The notes: generated from the sequence alone by a model not told the origin. 64,000 nt of DNA from Prosthecomicrobium sp. N25 (GCF_037203705.1 NZ_JBBCAT010000004.1:186001-250000); one strand, 5' to 3'. Shown: positions 51,154 to 60,324, counted from the stretch's first letter. Translations and numbers: made by a program.

Positions 51154-51316
51154 CCAGCGACATGCCTTTACGTCATAACGTCGACGCCGGTGCCGCCCCG
51201 GTCCGCCCGGCTCTTCGACGGCGCGGGGGCGAGGGGCGCCGTCGCATGAAGGACAGCCGCCGGCCCCCGGAGCCCCTAGCGTCCGGCGAAGCTGCAACCC
51301 TCGCCGGATTCCTTCC

Positions 51317-52240
51317 ATGACCGAGACCGTCGTCACCTCCGAGAAGCGCAAGGTCGTCCTCGGCTTCGAGCGCCGCTTCGTGATGATCGGGGAGCGCATC
51401 AATCCGACCGGGCGCAAGCTCCTGGCGGCCGAGATGGCGGCCGGGGACTATTCGCGGGTGGTCGCGGACGCGCTGGCGCAGGTGGAGGCGGGGGCGCAGA
51501 TGCTCGACGTCAATGCCGGGATCCCGCTCGCCGACGAGCCGAAGATCCTCGCCGAATGCGTCAAGCTCGTGCAGGACACCGTCGACGTGCCGCTGTCGAT
51601 CGACAGCTCGATCGTCGAGGCGCTGGAGGCCGGGCTCGCGGTCTACAAGGGCAAGGCTCTCGTCAATTCGGTGACCGGCGAGGAGGAGCGGCTGGAACGC
51701 GTGCTGCCGCTCGTCAAGAAATACGGAGCTGCCGTGGTGGCCATCTCGAACGACGAGACGGGCATCTCGGAGGATCCGGACGTGCGCTTCGCGGTGGCCC
51801 GGAAGATCGTCGAGCGGGCGGCCGACCACGGCATCCCGCGCGAGGACGTGGTCGTCGACCCGCTGGTCATGCCGGTCGGGGCGATCAACGACGCGGGCGC
51901 CAAGCTGATGCATCTCCTGCGGCGGCTGCAGGGCGAGCTCAAGGTCAACACGACCTGCGGGGCCTCGAACTTCTCCTTCGGCCTGCCCAACCGGCGCGGG
52001 CTCAACGCGGCGTTCATGCCGATGATGATCGGGGCGGGCCTGACCTCGGCCATCATGAACCCGCTTCACGCGGAGGACATCCAGGCGATCCTCGGCGCCG
52101 ACGTGGTCATGGGCCACGACCCGAACTGCATGAGCTGGATCCGCAAGTACCGGGAGCCAGCCCCGGAAGGGGCGGCGGCCAATCCGGAGGGCGGAGGCGG
52201 CCGGCGCGACCGGGAGGGGCGCCGCCGGGCGCGGGGGTAG
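51317..52240 (+). CDS. methyltetrahydrofolate:corrinoid methyltransferase (pterin-binding family)
   Basis: 307 residues, DHPS-like TIM barrel. MIGERINPTGRKLLAAEMAA (pterin-binding start), EAGAQMLDVNAGIPLADEPK, then LSIDSSIVEALEAGL, LKVNTTCGASNFSFGLPNRR. It moves methyl between a corrinoid protein and THF; MtgA/AcsE relatives. The Arg/Gly tail (residues about 285-307) is extra. Five bases before the corrinoid activator gene. No corrinoid protein gene is in the window. Confidence 0.8.
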   Translation: MTETVVTSEKRKVVLGFERRFVMIGERINPTGRKLLAAEMAAGDYSRVVADALAQVEAGAQMLDVNAGIPLADEPKILAECVKLVQDTVDVPLSIDSSIVEALEAGLAVYKGKALVNSVTGEEERLERVLPLVKKYGAAVVAISNDETGISEDPDVRFAVARKIVERAADHGIPREDVVVDPLVMPVGAINDAGAKLMHLLRRLQGELKVNTTCGASNFSFGLPNRRGLNAAFMPMMIGAGLTSAIMNPLHAEDIQAILGADVVMGHDPNCMSWIRKYREPAPEGAAANPEGGGGRRDREGRRRARG

Positions 52241-52245
52241 GCGAC

Positions 52246-54258
52246 TTGGCACGCGATCACCTGGTCTTCTTCGCCCCCTCCGGCAAGCGCGACCGCTTCG
52301 CCGAGGGAACCACGCTGCTCGAGGCCGCCCGCCGGCTCGGCGTCGACCTCGATTCGGTATGCGGCGGGCGCGGGATCTGCGGGCGCTGCCAGGTGGTGCC
52401 GACCGAGGGGGCCAACCCCAAGCTCGGCATCAAGAGCGCGGCGGACCACGCCACCGCCTGGAACGCGGTCGAGGCGCGCTACGTCGAGAAGCGCGGCGCG
52501 CTCGCGCCCGGGCGCCGGCTCGGGTGCCAGGCGCGGGTCTGCGGCGACCTGGTCGTGGACGTGCCGCCGGACAGCCAGGTGCACCGGCAGGTCGTGCGCA
52601 AGCGGGCCGAGGCGCATCCGATCGCGGTCGATCCGGTCGTGCATCTCCACTACGTCGAGGTCCGTGAGCCGGACATGCACGACCCGTCGAGCGACTTTCG
52701 GCGGCTCGCCGAAGCACTCGAGGCGCAGTGGGGGATCCGGGACTTGCGTGCCGACCTCGCCGTCCTCAAGGGCCTGCAGAAGACGTTGCGCGCCGGCGAA
52801 TGGAAGGTGACCGCAGCGGTCCGGCAGGGGCGCGACCTGGTCGCCCTGTTCCCGGGCTTCCGGGAGGCGATGCACGGGCTGGCGGTCGACGTCGGCTCCA
52901 CCACGATCGCGGCGCATCTCTGCGACCTGGCGAGCGGCGACGTGCTCGCCTCCTCGGGGATCATGAATCCGCAGATCCGCTTCGGCGAAGACCTGATGAG
53001 CCGGGTCTCCTACGTGATGATGAACCCCGGCGGGGAGCGCGAGATGACGGCCGCCGTGCGGGCCGCGCTGCAGTCGCTGGCCGAGGCGGTCGCGGGCGAG
53101 GCGGGGATCGGGGCGGACGAGATCCTGGAGGTCACGATCGTCGGCAATCCGATCATGCACCACCTGATGCTCGGCCTGGATCCGACGGAACTCGGCGGGG
53201 CGCCCTTCGCCCTGACGGTCGACGGAGGCATGGAGGTGCCCGCGGGCGAACTCGGGCTGGCGCTGGCGCCGGGGGCGCGGGCCTACCTGCTGCCCTGCAT
53301 CGCCGGGCATGTCGGGGCGGACACCGCCGGCGTCGTGCTCTCCGAGGGGCCCTACCTCAAGGACGACGTCACGCTGCTGGTCGACGTCGGCACCAATGCG
53401 GAGATCGTCCTCGGCAACCGGCACCGGCTGCTCGCCTGCTCGTCGCCGACCGGTCCGGCCTTCGAGGGTGCGCAGATCTCCTCCGGCCAGCGCGCCGCCC
53501 CGGGCGCCATCGAGCGCATCCGCATCGACCCGGCGACGCTGGAGCCGCGCTTCAAGGTGATCGGCTCGGACCTGTGGTCGGACGAGCCCGGCTTCGACGA
53601 GGCGACGGCCGCGACCGGTGTGACGGGCATCTGCGGCTCCGGCATCATCGAGGCCGTCGCCGAGATGCTGCTCGCGGGCCTCCTGACGCCGGACGGTATC
53701 GTGGACGGGGCGATGGCGGCACGCACGCCGCGCGTCGTGCCGGAGGGCCGCACCTTCTCGTACGTGGTGCGCGAGGGCGAGCCCCGCATCGTCGTCACCC
53801 AGGCGGACATCCGCGCCATCCAGCTCGCCAAGGCGGCGCTCTACGCCGGCATCCGGCTGCTGATGGACCATTACGGCATCTCGAGCGTCGACCGGATCAC
53901 GCTCGCCGGCGCCTTCGGCAGCCACATCGACACGACCTACGCGATGATCCTCGGCCTCATCCCGGATTGCGACCTCGCCAAAGTGGGCTCGGCCGGCAAC
54001 GCCGCGGGGACCGGGGCGCGCATCGCGCTCCTGAACGCCGGCGCGCGCGGCGAAATCGAAGCGGTGGTGCGGCGCATCGAGAAGATCGAGACGGCGCTGG
54101 AGCCGGCCTTCCAGGCGCATTTCGTGGGCGCCATGGCGATCCCCCACAAGACCGACCCGTTTCCGCGGCTCGAAGCGGCGCTCGGCCGGGTCTTCGCGCG
54201 CGGCGCGCCGTCCGGCGAAGGCGAGGGCGGGCGGGAGCGGCGGCGCCGGAGGGGCTGA
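52246..54258 (+). CDS. RACo-like reductive activator of corrinoid proteins (ASKHA/DUF4445, TTG start)
   Basis: 670 residues. N-terminal plant-type [2Fe-2S] domain: Cys39-x5-Cys45-x2-Cys48 (CGGRGICGRC) with a fourth Cys near 91 (GCQARVCGD). A linker follows, then the ASKHA ATPase domain: GLAVDVGSTTIAAHLCDL near 209, VTIVGNPIMHHLM, LLVDVGTNAEIVLG and GICGSGIIEAVAEML. It uses ATP to re-reduce cob(II)alamin to cob(I)alamin. The TTG at 52,246 is the only plausible start before the ferredoxin block. Basic C-terminal tail. Confidence 0.8.
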   Translation: MARDHLVFFAPSGKRDRFAEGTTLLEAARRLGVDLDSVCGGRGICGRCQVVPTEGANPKLGIKSAADHATAWNAVEARYVEKRGALAPGRRLGCQARVCGDLVVDVPPDSQVHRQVVRKRAEAHPIAVDPVVHLHYVEVREPDMHDPSSDFRRLAEALEAQWGIRDLRADLAVLKGLQKTLRAGEWKVTAAVRQGRDLVALFPGFREAMHGLAVDVGSTTIAAHLCDLASGDVLASSGIMNPQIRFGEDLMSRVSYVMMNPGGEREMTAAVRAALQSLAEAVAGEAGIGADEILEVTIVGNPIMHHLMLGLDPTELGGAPFALTVDGGMEVPAGELGLALAPGARAYLLPCIAGHVGADTAGVVLSEGPYLKDDVTLLVDVGTNAEIVLGNRHRLLACSSPTGPAFEGAQISSGQRAAPGAIERIRIDPATLEPRFKVIGSDLWSDEPGFDEATAATGVTGICGSGIIEAVAEMLLAGLLTPDGIVDGAMAARTPRVVPEGRTFSYVVREGEPRIVVTQADIRAIQLAKAALYAGIRLLMDHYGISSVDRITLAGAFGSHIDTTYAMILGLIPDCDLAKVGSAGNAAGTGARIALLNAGARGEIEAVVRRIEKIETALEPAFQAHFVGAMAIPHKTDPFPRLEAALGRVFARGAPSGEGEGGRERRRRRG

Positions 54259-54350
54259 GGGCCGGCGACGGCAGGCCTTTTCCCGGGAACGCGGCGGAAA
54301 GGGAATCCTGCTAGAAGGCGCTGGATCCGACCCGAGCCGGGACGAGCCGC

Positions 54351-55319
54351 ATGGACGGTCTGACGGACCTGATGAACCGCACGCAGGACTTCCTGCAGCT
54401 CGAGAAGCTGCCGGAACTCACGGTGCTGCTCATCGGCGTCCTGGTCGGCCTCGTCGGCAAGAATCTCTACGCGCTGGTCAAGACCATCCTGGGGGTCGCG
54501 GGCAGCTTCGCCGGGCGGATGGCCTCGGGGCTCTGGATGGACCTCCGGCGCGAGACGCCGAACGTGCTCGACTGCGGGCTCGCCGTCGTGACCCTCGTGG
54601 AGGGGCGCCCGATCCTGCTGATGGACGCGCTCCTCGGCCCGCGCAAGCTCGCCGACATCTACCTCAACCCGCGCACCGCCTTCGGCGTCCGCATCCAGAC
54701 CTTCTTCGTCAAGAAGGACCGGCCCTGGGTCTCGTTCCCGCCCAAGAAGCGCGAGCGGGGCCTGCTCATCTGGATCCACAACTGGCGGAGTGCCCGGCGG
54801 GTGCAGCTCGGTCTGCCGCCGCTGCCGCCGCTCAACACGACGCTCATGAAATACCGGCGGGTCTACCAGCCCATCGAGAACCTCATCGGGCAGCATCTCG
54901 CCAACGAGTGGGCCATGCAGATGGCGCTCGGGGAGGACTGCTACGTGTTCCGCTTCGTGGTGGCGGTCATCTACGAGAAGAATGCCGACGACTACATCGA
55001 CAGGCAGTTCCACGCGCTCGTCGTGTGGGAGGAGGCGCTGCGCCGGATCGGCGGCGAGGACCCGGTCGCCTACCAGCCGGAGATGCGGCACCGGGCCGAC
55101 ACGCTGCGCCGGATCGCGGCGCGCTACCGGGAGGCGCAGAGCGAATTCGGGAGCGTCCACATCATGATCCCCCGCTCGCTGCTGCAGGGCGACTACGCCG
55201 TCGACTGGGTGCCGAACCATGCGGGCATCATGGTGCCGGTGCACCGGCCGGTGTCCTTCGACGCAGGCTCGGCGGCGGACGTGAACCTCATCCAGCGGCT
55301 CGGTCCGCGCTCGGCCTGA
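54351..55319 (+). CDS. membrane-anchored protein of unknown function
   Basis: 322 residues, not recognised. One N-terminal membrane helix (about 23-42, LTVLLIGVLVGLVGKNLYAL), then a soluble mixed domain. Visible features: a basic loop VKKDRPWVSFPPKKRERG (near 118-135), IWIHNWRSARRVQLGLPPLP and MIPRSLLQGDYAVDWVPNHA near the end. No enzyme motif. It is 92 bases after the corrinoid activator, same strand, so it may share the operon; convergent with msrQ. The topology suggests a cytoplasmic domain tethered to the inner membrane. Confidence 0.6.
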   Translation: MDGLTDLMNRTQDFLQLEKLPELTVLLIGVLVGLVGKNLYALVKTILGVAGSFAGRMASGLWMDLRRETPNVLDCGLAVVTLVEGRPILLMDALLGPRKLADIYLNPRTAFGVRIQTFFVKKDRPWVSFPPKKRERGLLIWIHNWRSARRVQLGLPPLPPLNTTLMKYRRVYQPIENLIGQHLANEWAMQMALGEDCYVFRFVVAVIYEKNADDYIDRQFHALVVWEEALRRIGGEDPVAYQPEMRHRADTLRRIAARYREAQSEFGSVHIMIPRSLLQGDYAVDWVPNHAGIMVPVHRPVSFDAGSAADVNLIQRLGPRSA

Positions 55320-55326
55320 CCGGGGC

Positions 55327-56193
55327 TCAGACCGCGGCGCGGGCCGGGCGGCGGGCGTCGGCCTCGGCGCGCGGCGTGGCGCGGCCGAGAAGGGCGGCTG
55401 AGAGCCCGACCCCGAGCACCCACCAGGCGGGACGGACCGCGAGGTCGAGGTAGAGGTTCGCCTCCAGGACCGCGTCGGGGGGCACCTTGGTGGCGGCGGC
55501 GTACCACCCGGCCTCGAGCAGGGCGGTGGCGAGGCCCGCCACGGCGGCGGTCGCGGCGAGCGGCACGAAGGTCAGGGCGATGCGGCGGCGGATCAGCACC
55601 CGGTAGAGCTCGAGGAGGACGAGGAAGCCCAGCATCAGGGCCGCCTCGCTGGCGTCGATCTTCGACTGCATGAAGAAGTGAAGGACCGCGAGCACGGCGA
55701 CGGGGTGGATCAGGGCGTGAAGACGGCGCCAGCGGGCGGCCCCGAGCCGGCGGATCGCCGCGTCCGTGGAGGTGGCGCCCATGGCCGCCATGGCGCAGAG
55801 CGCCAGGAAGCCGATCGTCAGGTAGGTGCGCAGCACGATCTCGGAGGCGATCTTGGCGAGGTCGAAGGCCTGGTCGCCGGCGTAGAGGACGAGGTGGAGG
55901 AGGCCGTAGGCGAGGGCGGTCACGCCGAGGATGCGGCGGATCGAGATCAGCTTCGTCCAGCCGCCGATATGGCGCAGCGGGGTCACCGCCAGGGTCGCGA
56001 GGAGAAAGCGGATCGACCACAGGCCGGCCTGGTGGATCGCCTCGTTGAGCGGGCGGGCGCCGAGCCAGCCCTGCTGCCAGCGCAGCGCGAGCCAGAGCGC
56101 CGGCAGGAGCGCGCAGGCGAGCGCCGCCGCCTTCAGGACCGAGAACCGTCCGCTTCTGTCGTACCAGGGAGCCAAGCCGTACCTCTTCCGCAC
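55327..56193 (-). CDS. msrQ: MsrQ heme-binding membrane subunit (YedZ-like, GTG start)
   Basis: 288 residues, about six membrane helices with His residues for b-type heme (GLLHLVLYAGDQ, ARWRRLHALIHPVAVLAVLH). MsrQ feeds quinone-pool electrons to the periplasmic molybdoenzyme MsrP, which repairs oxidised methionines. The msrP gene, normally adjacent, is absent on both sides. The start appears to be GTG at 56,193. It has a longer C-terminus than many homologues, with two further hydrophobic segments. Confidence 0.85.
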   Translation of the reverse strand: MRKRYGLAPWYDRSGRFSVLKAAALACALLPALWLALRWQQGWLGARPLNEAIHQAGLWSIRFLLATLAVTPLRHIGGWTKLISIRRILGVTALAYGLLHLVLYAGDQAFDLAKIASEIVLRTYLTIGFLALCAMAAMGATSTDAAIRRLGAARWRRLHALIHPVAVLAVLHFFMQSKIDASEAALMLGFLVLLELYRVLIRRRIALTFVPLAATAAVAGLATALLEAGWYAAATKVPPDAVLEANLYLDLAVRPAWWVLGVGLSAALLGRATPRAEADARRPARAAV

Positions 56194-56385
56194 CGACCAC
56201 GAGGATCAATACGGCGCCGCACGGGGCGAAGTTTCAAGCGGGCGATCACGTTTCGCGGAACGGCGCGCGAGGGGCGGGCCGGGCGGCGGGCCGCCCGTGT
56301 CGCGAGGCGGATCGACGCGGTATGCTCGGGCTTTGCAAGCCCCTCGCCATCGCCTAAACCGGACGGGACTGCCGAGAGGTCTCCC

Positions 56386-57786
56386 ATGCCGTTGCGACTC
56401 GTCGCCCTCCTCGTCCTCCTCCTCGCCGCCGCCACCCCCGCCGCGGCGCAGACCCGGGTCGTCCCGGAAACCAAGCAGCAGCTCCAGCTCTCCTTCGCGC
56501 CGGTCGTGAAGCGGGTCGCCCCGGCGGTCGTCAACGTCTACGCGATCCGGACGGTGCGGCAGCAGGGGCTCTCGCCCATGTTCGACGACCCGCTGTTCAA
56601 GCGCTTCTTCGGCGACGGGCCGCTCGGCATGCCGAAGGAGCGGATGGAGTCCTCGCTCGGCTCCGGGGTCATCATCGACCGCTCTGGCCTGATCGTGACC
56701 AACCATCACGTCATCAAGGACGCGACCGAGGTGAAGATCGCCATGTCGGACCGGCGCGAGTTCGAGGCCGACATCGTGCTGAAGGACGACCGGACGGACC
56801 TCGCGATCCTGCGCATCAAGGAGCGCGGCGACTACCCCTTCGCGGAGTTCGGCGACAGCGACCAGGTCGAGGTGGGCGACATCGTGCTGGCCATTGGCAA
56901 CCCGTTCGGGGTCGGCCAGACGGTCACGCAGGGCATCGTCTCCGCGCTGGCGCGCACGCAGGTCGGCGTGAGCGACTTCCGCTTCTTCATCCAGACCGAT
57001 GCGGCCATCAACCCGGGCAACTCCGGCGGCGCGCTCGTCGACGTCAACGGCCGGCTCGTCGGCGTGCCGACGGCGATCTTCTCCCGCTCGGGCGGCTCGA
57101 TCGGCATCGGCTTCGCGATCCCGGTCGCGATGGTCAAGTTCGTGGCCGAGCAGGCGCGCAACGGCGGCACGCTCCGGCGCCCCTGGCTTGGCGCCACCCT
57201 GCAGACGGTGACGCCCGACATGGCGGAGAGCCTCGGGCTGAAGCGGCCGCAAGGCGTGATCGTCTCGGGGCTCAACGCGGCCGGTCCGGCCGCGCGCGCC
57301 GGTCTCAAGGTGGGCGACCTGGTGGTCAGCATCGAGGGCGTCGAGGTCGACGATCCCGACAGCTTCGGCTACCGCTTCTCGACCCGGCCGCTCGGCGGCG
57401 TCGCCCGGCTCGCGGTGCTCCGCCAGGGGCGCCCGCAGACCATCGAGATCGCGCTCGCCGCGGCGCCCGAGACGGTGCCGCGCGACGAGCGGACGATCCA
57501 GGGCGGATCGCCGTTCCAGGGCGCGACGGTCGTGAACCTGTCGCCGGCAGTCGCCGAGGAGCTGCGATTCAACGGCACGGCCGAGGGCGTCATCGTCAAG
57601 ACCGTGACGGAGGGGAGCGCGGCGGCGCGCGTCGGCTTCCAGAAGGGTGACGTCGTCGTCGAAGTGAACGGCGTCAAGATCGATTCCACGCGCACGCTGG
57701 AACGGGTCAGCCAGTCCGATCCGGGGCTCTGGCGGCTGGCGATCCAGCGGGACGGGCAGGTGGTCCGCCTCGCGTTCCGGGGCTGA
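56386..57786 (+). CDS. htrA: HtrA/Deg-family periplasmic serine protease
   Basis: 466 residues. Signal peptide 1-21 (LVALLVLLLAAATPAAA). Catalytic triad His108 (TNHHVIKDA), Asp138 (DDRTDLAIL), Ser213 (NPGNSGGAL). Two PDZ domains (about 275-365 and 375-466; the second ends with LWRLAIQRDG). Degrades or refolds damaged envelope proteins. The ATG at 56,386 gives the signal peptide. Divergent from msrQ, both being periplasmic quality-control functions. 109 bases upstream of rarA. Confidence 0.93.
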   Translation: MPLRLVALLVLLLAAATPAAAQTRVVPETKQQLQLSFAPVVKRVAPAVVNVYAIRTVRQQGLSPMFDDPLFKRFFGDGPLGMPKERMESSLGSGVIIDRSGLIVTNHHVIKDATEVKIAMSDRREFEADIVLKDDRTDLAILRIKERGDYPFAEFGDSDQVEVGDIVLAIGNPFGVGQTVTQGIVSALARTQVGVSDFRFFIQTDAAINPGNSGGALVDVNGRLVGVPTAIFSRSGGSIGIGFAIPVAMVKFVAEQARNGGTLRRPWLGATLQTVTPDMAESLGLKRPQGVIVSGLNAAGPAARAGLKVGDLVVSIEGVEVDDPDSFGYRFSTRPLGGVARLAVLRQGRPQTIEIALAAAPETVPRDERTIQGGSPFQGATVVNLSPAVAEELRFNGTAEGVIVKTVTEGSAAARVGFQKGDVVVEVNGVKIDSTRTLERVSQSDPGLWRLAIQRDGQVVRLAFRG

Positions 57787-57895
57787 TGCCGGGCGGAAGC
57801 CCGTTGCCGGACGGGGGCCGGGCTCCCACTTCCCCGGTGCGGGGTGGGACCGGGCGACCGGCTCCCCGGCCGCAGCGTCACTGCAGGGGCGAGCC

Positions 57896-59206
57896 TTGAG
57901 CGATCTCTTCTCCGCCGCCGGCCTGGAACGATCCGCCCCGCGGCCGCTCGCCGACCGGCTGCGGCCGAAGCGGCTCGACGAGGTGGTGGGCCAGGAGCAT
58001 CTGGTCGGGCCGGACGGGACGATCTCGCGCATGCTGCGCTCCGGCTCGCTCGGCAGCCTGATCTTCTGGGGGCCGCCCGGGACGGGCAAGACGACCGTAG
58101 CGCGGCTGCTGGCGACCGAGACGAAACTCCACTTCGAGCAGATCTCGGCCATCTTCTCGGGCGTCGCCGAGCTCAAGAAGGTGTTCGAGGCGGCGCGCGG
58201 CCGGCGGGCGACCGGGCAGGGGACGCTCCTCTTCGTCGACGAGATCCACCGCTTCAACCGCGCCCAGCAGGACAGCTTCCTGCCCGTGATGGAGGACGGC
58301 ACGATCGTGCTCGTCGGGGCCACCACCGAAAACCCGTCCTTCGAGCTCAACGCCGCGCTCCTGTCGCGGGCGCATGTGCTGACCTTCCGGTCCCTCGACG
58401 AGGCCGCCATCGGGCGGCTGCTCGAAAGGGCCGAGGCGGAGCTGAAGCGGCCGCTGCCTCTCGACGAGGGCGCGCGGGCGGCGCTGGTCAGGATGGCCGA
58501 CGGCGACGGCCGGGCGGCGATCACGCTCGCCGAGGACGTCTACCGGGCGGCGGATCCGGGGGAGGTGTTCGACGCGGCGACGCTCGCCGAGGTCGTCCAG
58601 CGGCGGGCGCCGATCTACGACAAGTCCCAGGACGGGCACTACAACCTGATCTCCGCCCTGCACAAGTCCGTGCGCGGGTCGGATCCGGACGCGGCGCTCT
58701 ACTACCTCGCGCGCATGCTGGACGGCGGGGAGGACCCGCTGTTCATCGCGCGGCGCGTGGTGCGGATGGCGGTCGAGGACATCGGTTTGGCCGACCCCCA
58801 GGCCCTGGCGGTCGCCAATGCGGCGAAGGAGGCCTACGACTTCCTCGGCTCGCCGGAGGGCGAGCTGGCCATCGCGCAGGCGGTCGTCTACGTGGCGACG
58901 GCGCCGAAGTCGAACGCCGTCTACACGGCCTTCAAGGCGGCGCAGCGGGCCGCCAAGGAGGGCGGGTCGCTGGTGCCGCCGAAGACCATCCTCAACGCGC
59001 CGACGAAGCTGATGGCCACGGAGGGCTACGGGGAGGGCTATCTCTACGACCATGACCAGCCGGACGCCTTCTCGGGACAGGACTACTTCCCGGAAGCGAT
59101 GGGACGCCGGCGCTTCTACGAGCCGGTGGAACGCGGCTTCGAGCGGGAGATCCGCAAGCGGCTGGAGTGGTGGGCGCGGCTGCGCCGCGAGCGGGGCGGG
59201 GGCTGA
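57896..59206 (+). CDS. rarA: replication-associated recombination protein A (TTG start)
   Basis: 436-residue AAA+ ATPase of the MgsA/WRNIP1 group, acting at stalled forks. DEVVGQEHLVGPDGTISRML, Walker A GPPGTGKTT (59-67), Walker B LLFVDEIHRFNRAQQD. The C-terminal tetramerisation region contains AKSNAVYTAFKAA-like PKSNAVYTAFKAAQRAAKEG. The start is TTG at 57,896 (SDLFSAAGLER). Ends with RLRRERGGG. Confidence 0.95.
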   Translation: MSDLFSAAGLERSAPRPLADRLRPKRLDEVVGQEHLVGPDGTISRMLRSGSLGSLIFWGPPGTGKTTVARLLATETKLHFEQISAIFSGVAELKKVFEAARGRRATGQGTLLFVDEIHRFNRAQQDSFLPVMEDGTIVLVGATTENPSFELNAALLSRAHVLTFRSLDEAAIGRLLERAEAELKRPLPLDEGARAALVRMADGDGRAAITLAEDVYRAADPGEVFDAATLAEVVQRRAPIYDKSQDGHYNLISALHKSVRGSDPDAALYYLARMLDGGEDPLFIARRVVRMAVEDIGLADPQALAVANAAKEAYDFLGSPEGELAIAQAVVYVATAPKSNAVYTAFKAAQRAAKEGGSLVPPKTILNAPTKLMATEGYGEGYLYDHDQPDAFSGQDYFPEAMGRRRFYEPVERGFEREIRKRLEWWARLRRERGGG

Positions 59207-59213
59207 CCTTGCC

Positions 59214-60272
59214 TCAGCCCTGGACCGCGAGACTTTCGGCGACCGGCCTGAACGCGTCGACCAGCGCGGCGTCGAGCTTGCCCTGACGGGCGAGGCCGAC
59301 GAGGGCGGCATAGGCCTCCATGGGGGGCACGGGGTGCTTGTAGGCGCGCTTCTCCACCATGGCGCCGAAGACGTCCGCGATGGTCAGCATGCGCGTCAGG
59401 GTGGGGATCTGGTCCGCGACGAGACGGTCCGGGTAGCCGCTCCCATCAAGGTATTCGTGGTGGTGGCGGACCATGTCGCGGATCTCGGGCGTGAAGGCGT
59501 CCTGGCGCTGCAGGTACAGCGAACCGTGCACCGCGTGGGCCTGCATGATCAGCCGCTCCTCCAGGCTGAGCCGGCCGGGCTTGTCGAGCAGCGCCAGGGG
59601 CACGCGGGCCTTGCCGATGTCGTGGACGAGACCGGCGGCGGCGAGCGACAGGGCATCGGGTTCGGCGAGGCCCGCCGCGCGGGCGAACGCGATGGCGAGG
59701 CCGGTCACCAGCAGGCAATGCTGATAGGTTCCGGAGTGGTGGTCGCGGACCGTGTCGAGCCAGTGCAGGATGCCGACGGTCTCGATCGCGCCGATCATGG
59801 CGCGACCTGTTTCCAGGATGGCCGCAGGGTCGATGGTTGCGCCGGTCGCCATCCCGGCGAAGCTGCTTTCGAGCGCTCGCATGCCCCGGTCCACGGAGCC
59901 GAGGGCGGGGGAGGGATCCTCGACAGGCTTGGGGGCGGTGCGGACTGGAGGGGCGATGAGGGCGGCCAGCTCCGAGGGCCGCACGATGCGGCTCGCCCCG
60001 AGCGCGGCCGCCTGGGCCTCGGCGAGCCGGTTGACGCCTCTCAGCAAGAAGATCCGCTCGCCGCGCCAGGCGGACAGGGCCTGCTTGGCGAAGCGGACGT
60101 GGTCCGGGGCGAGCATGTCGAGGTCGACCAGAAGCGGACCCTTGCCCACAAGGCGCGGCGCCGGGCCGGTGCCGAGCACAACCAGGCGGATCGTCTCGCG
60201 TGTGGCAGTCGTCCAGGCCTCCGCGCGCGATTCAGATGCCAAGACGGTCAGTTCGGCTCTTCTCACAGTCAC
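59214..60272 (-). CDS. HD-GYP domain protein with degenerate receiver-like N-terminus
   Basis: 352 residues, GTG start at 60,272. C-terminal HD-GYP (about 165-340): GTYQHCLLVTGLA, LVHDIGKARVP, HAVHGSLYL and HHHEYLDGSGYPDRL, the HHE..DG.GYP form expected of an active cyclic-di-GMP phosphodiesterase. The N-terminus looks like a decayed receiver: LLVDLDML has the acidic position, but the KP lysine is replaced by Arg (GASRIVRPSEL). Convergent with rarA, divergent from crcB. Confidence 0.75.
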   Translation of the reverse strand: MTVRRAELTVLASESRAEAWTTATRETIRLVVLGTGPAPRLVGKGPLLVDLDMLAPDHVRFAKQALSAWRGERIFLLRGVNRLAEAQAAALGASRIVRPSELAALIAPPVRTAPKPVEDPSPALGSVDRGMRALESSFAGMATGATIDPAAILETGRAMIGAIETVGILHWLDTVRDHHSGTYQHCLLVTGLAIAFARAAGLAEPDALSLAAAGLVHDIGKARVPLALLDKPGRLSLEERLIMQAHAVHGSLYLQRQDAFTPEIRDMVRHHHEYLDGSGYPDRLVADQIPTLTRMLTIADVFGAMVEKRAYKHPVPPMEAYAALVGLARQGKLDAALVDAFRPVAESLAVQG

Positions 60273-60302
60273 CCCGATCCCCCGTCGCCCCGATTAGCGG
60301 TA

Positions 60303-60324
60303 ATTGCGAGTATATTGCAAGTAC
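60303..60324. repeat. 11-base tandem repeat before the HD-GYP gene
   Basis: ATTGCGAGTAT (60,303-60,313) is followed at once by ATTGCAAGTAC (60,314-60,324), 9 of 11 matching. One helical turn apart, 31 bases upstream of the HD-GYP start; a regulator site is possible. Confidence 0.45.
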
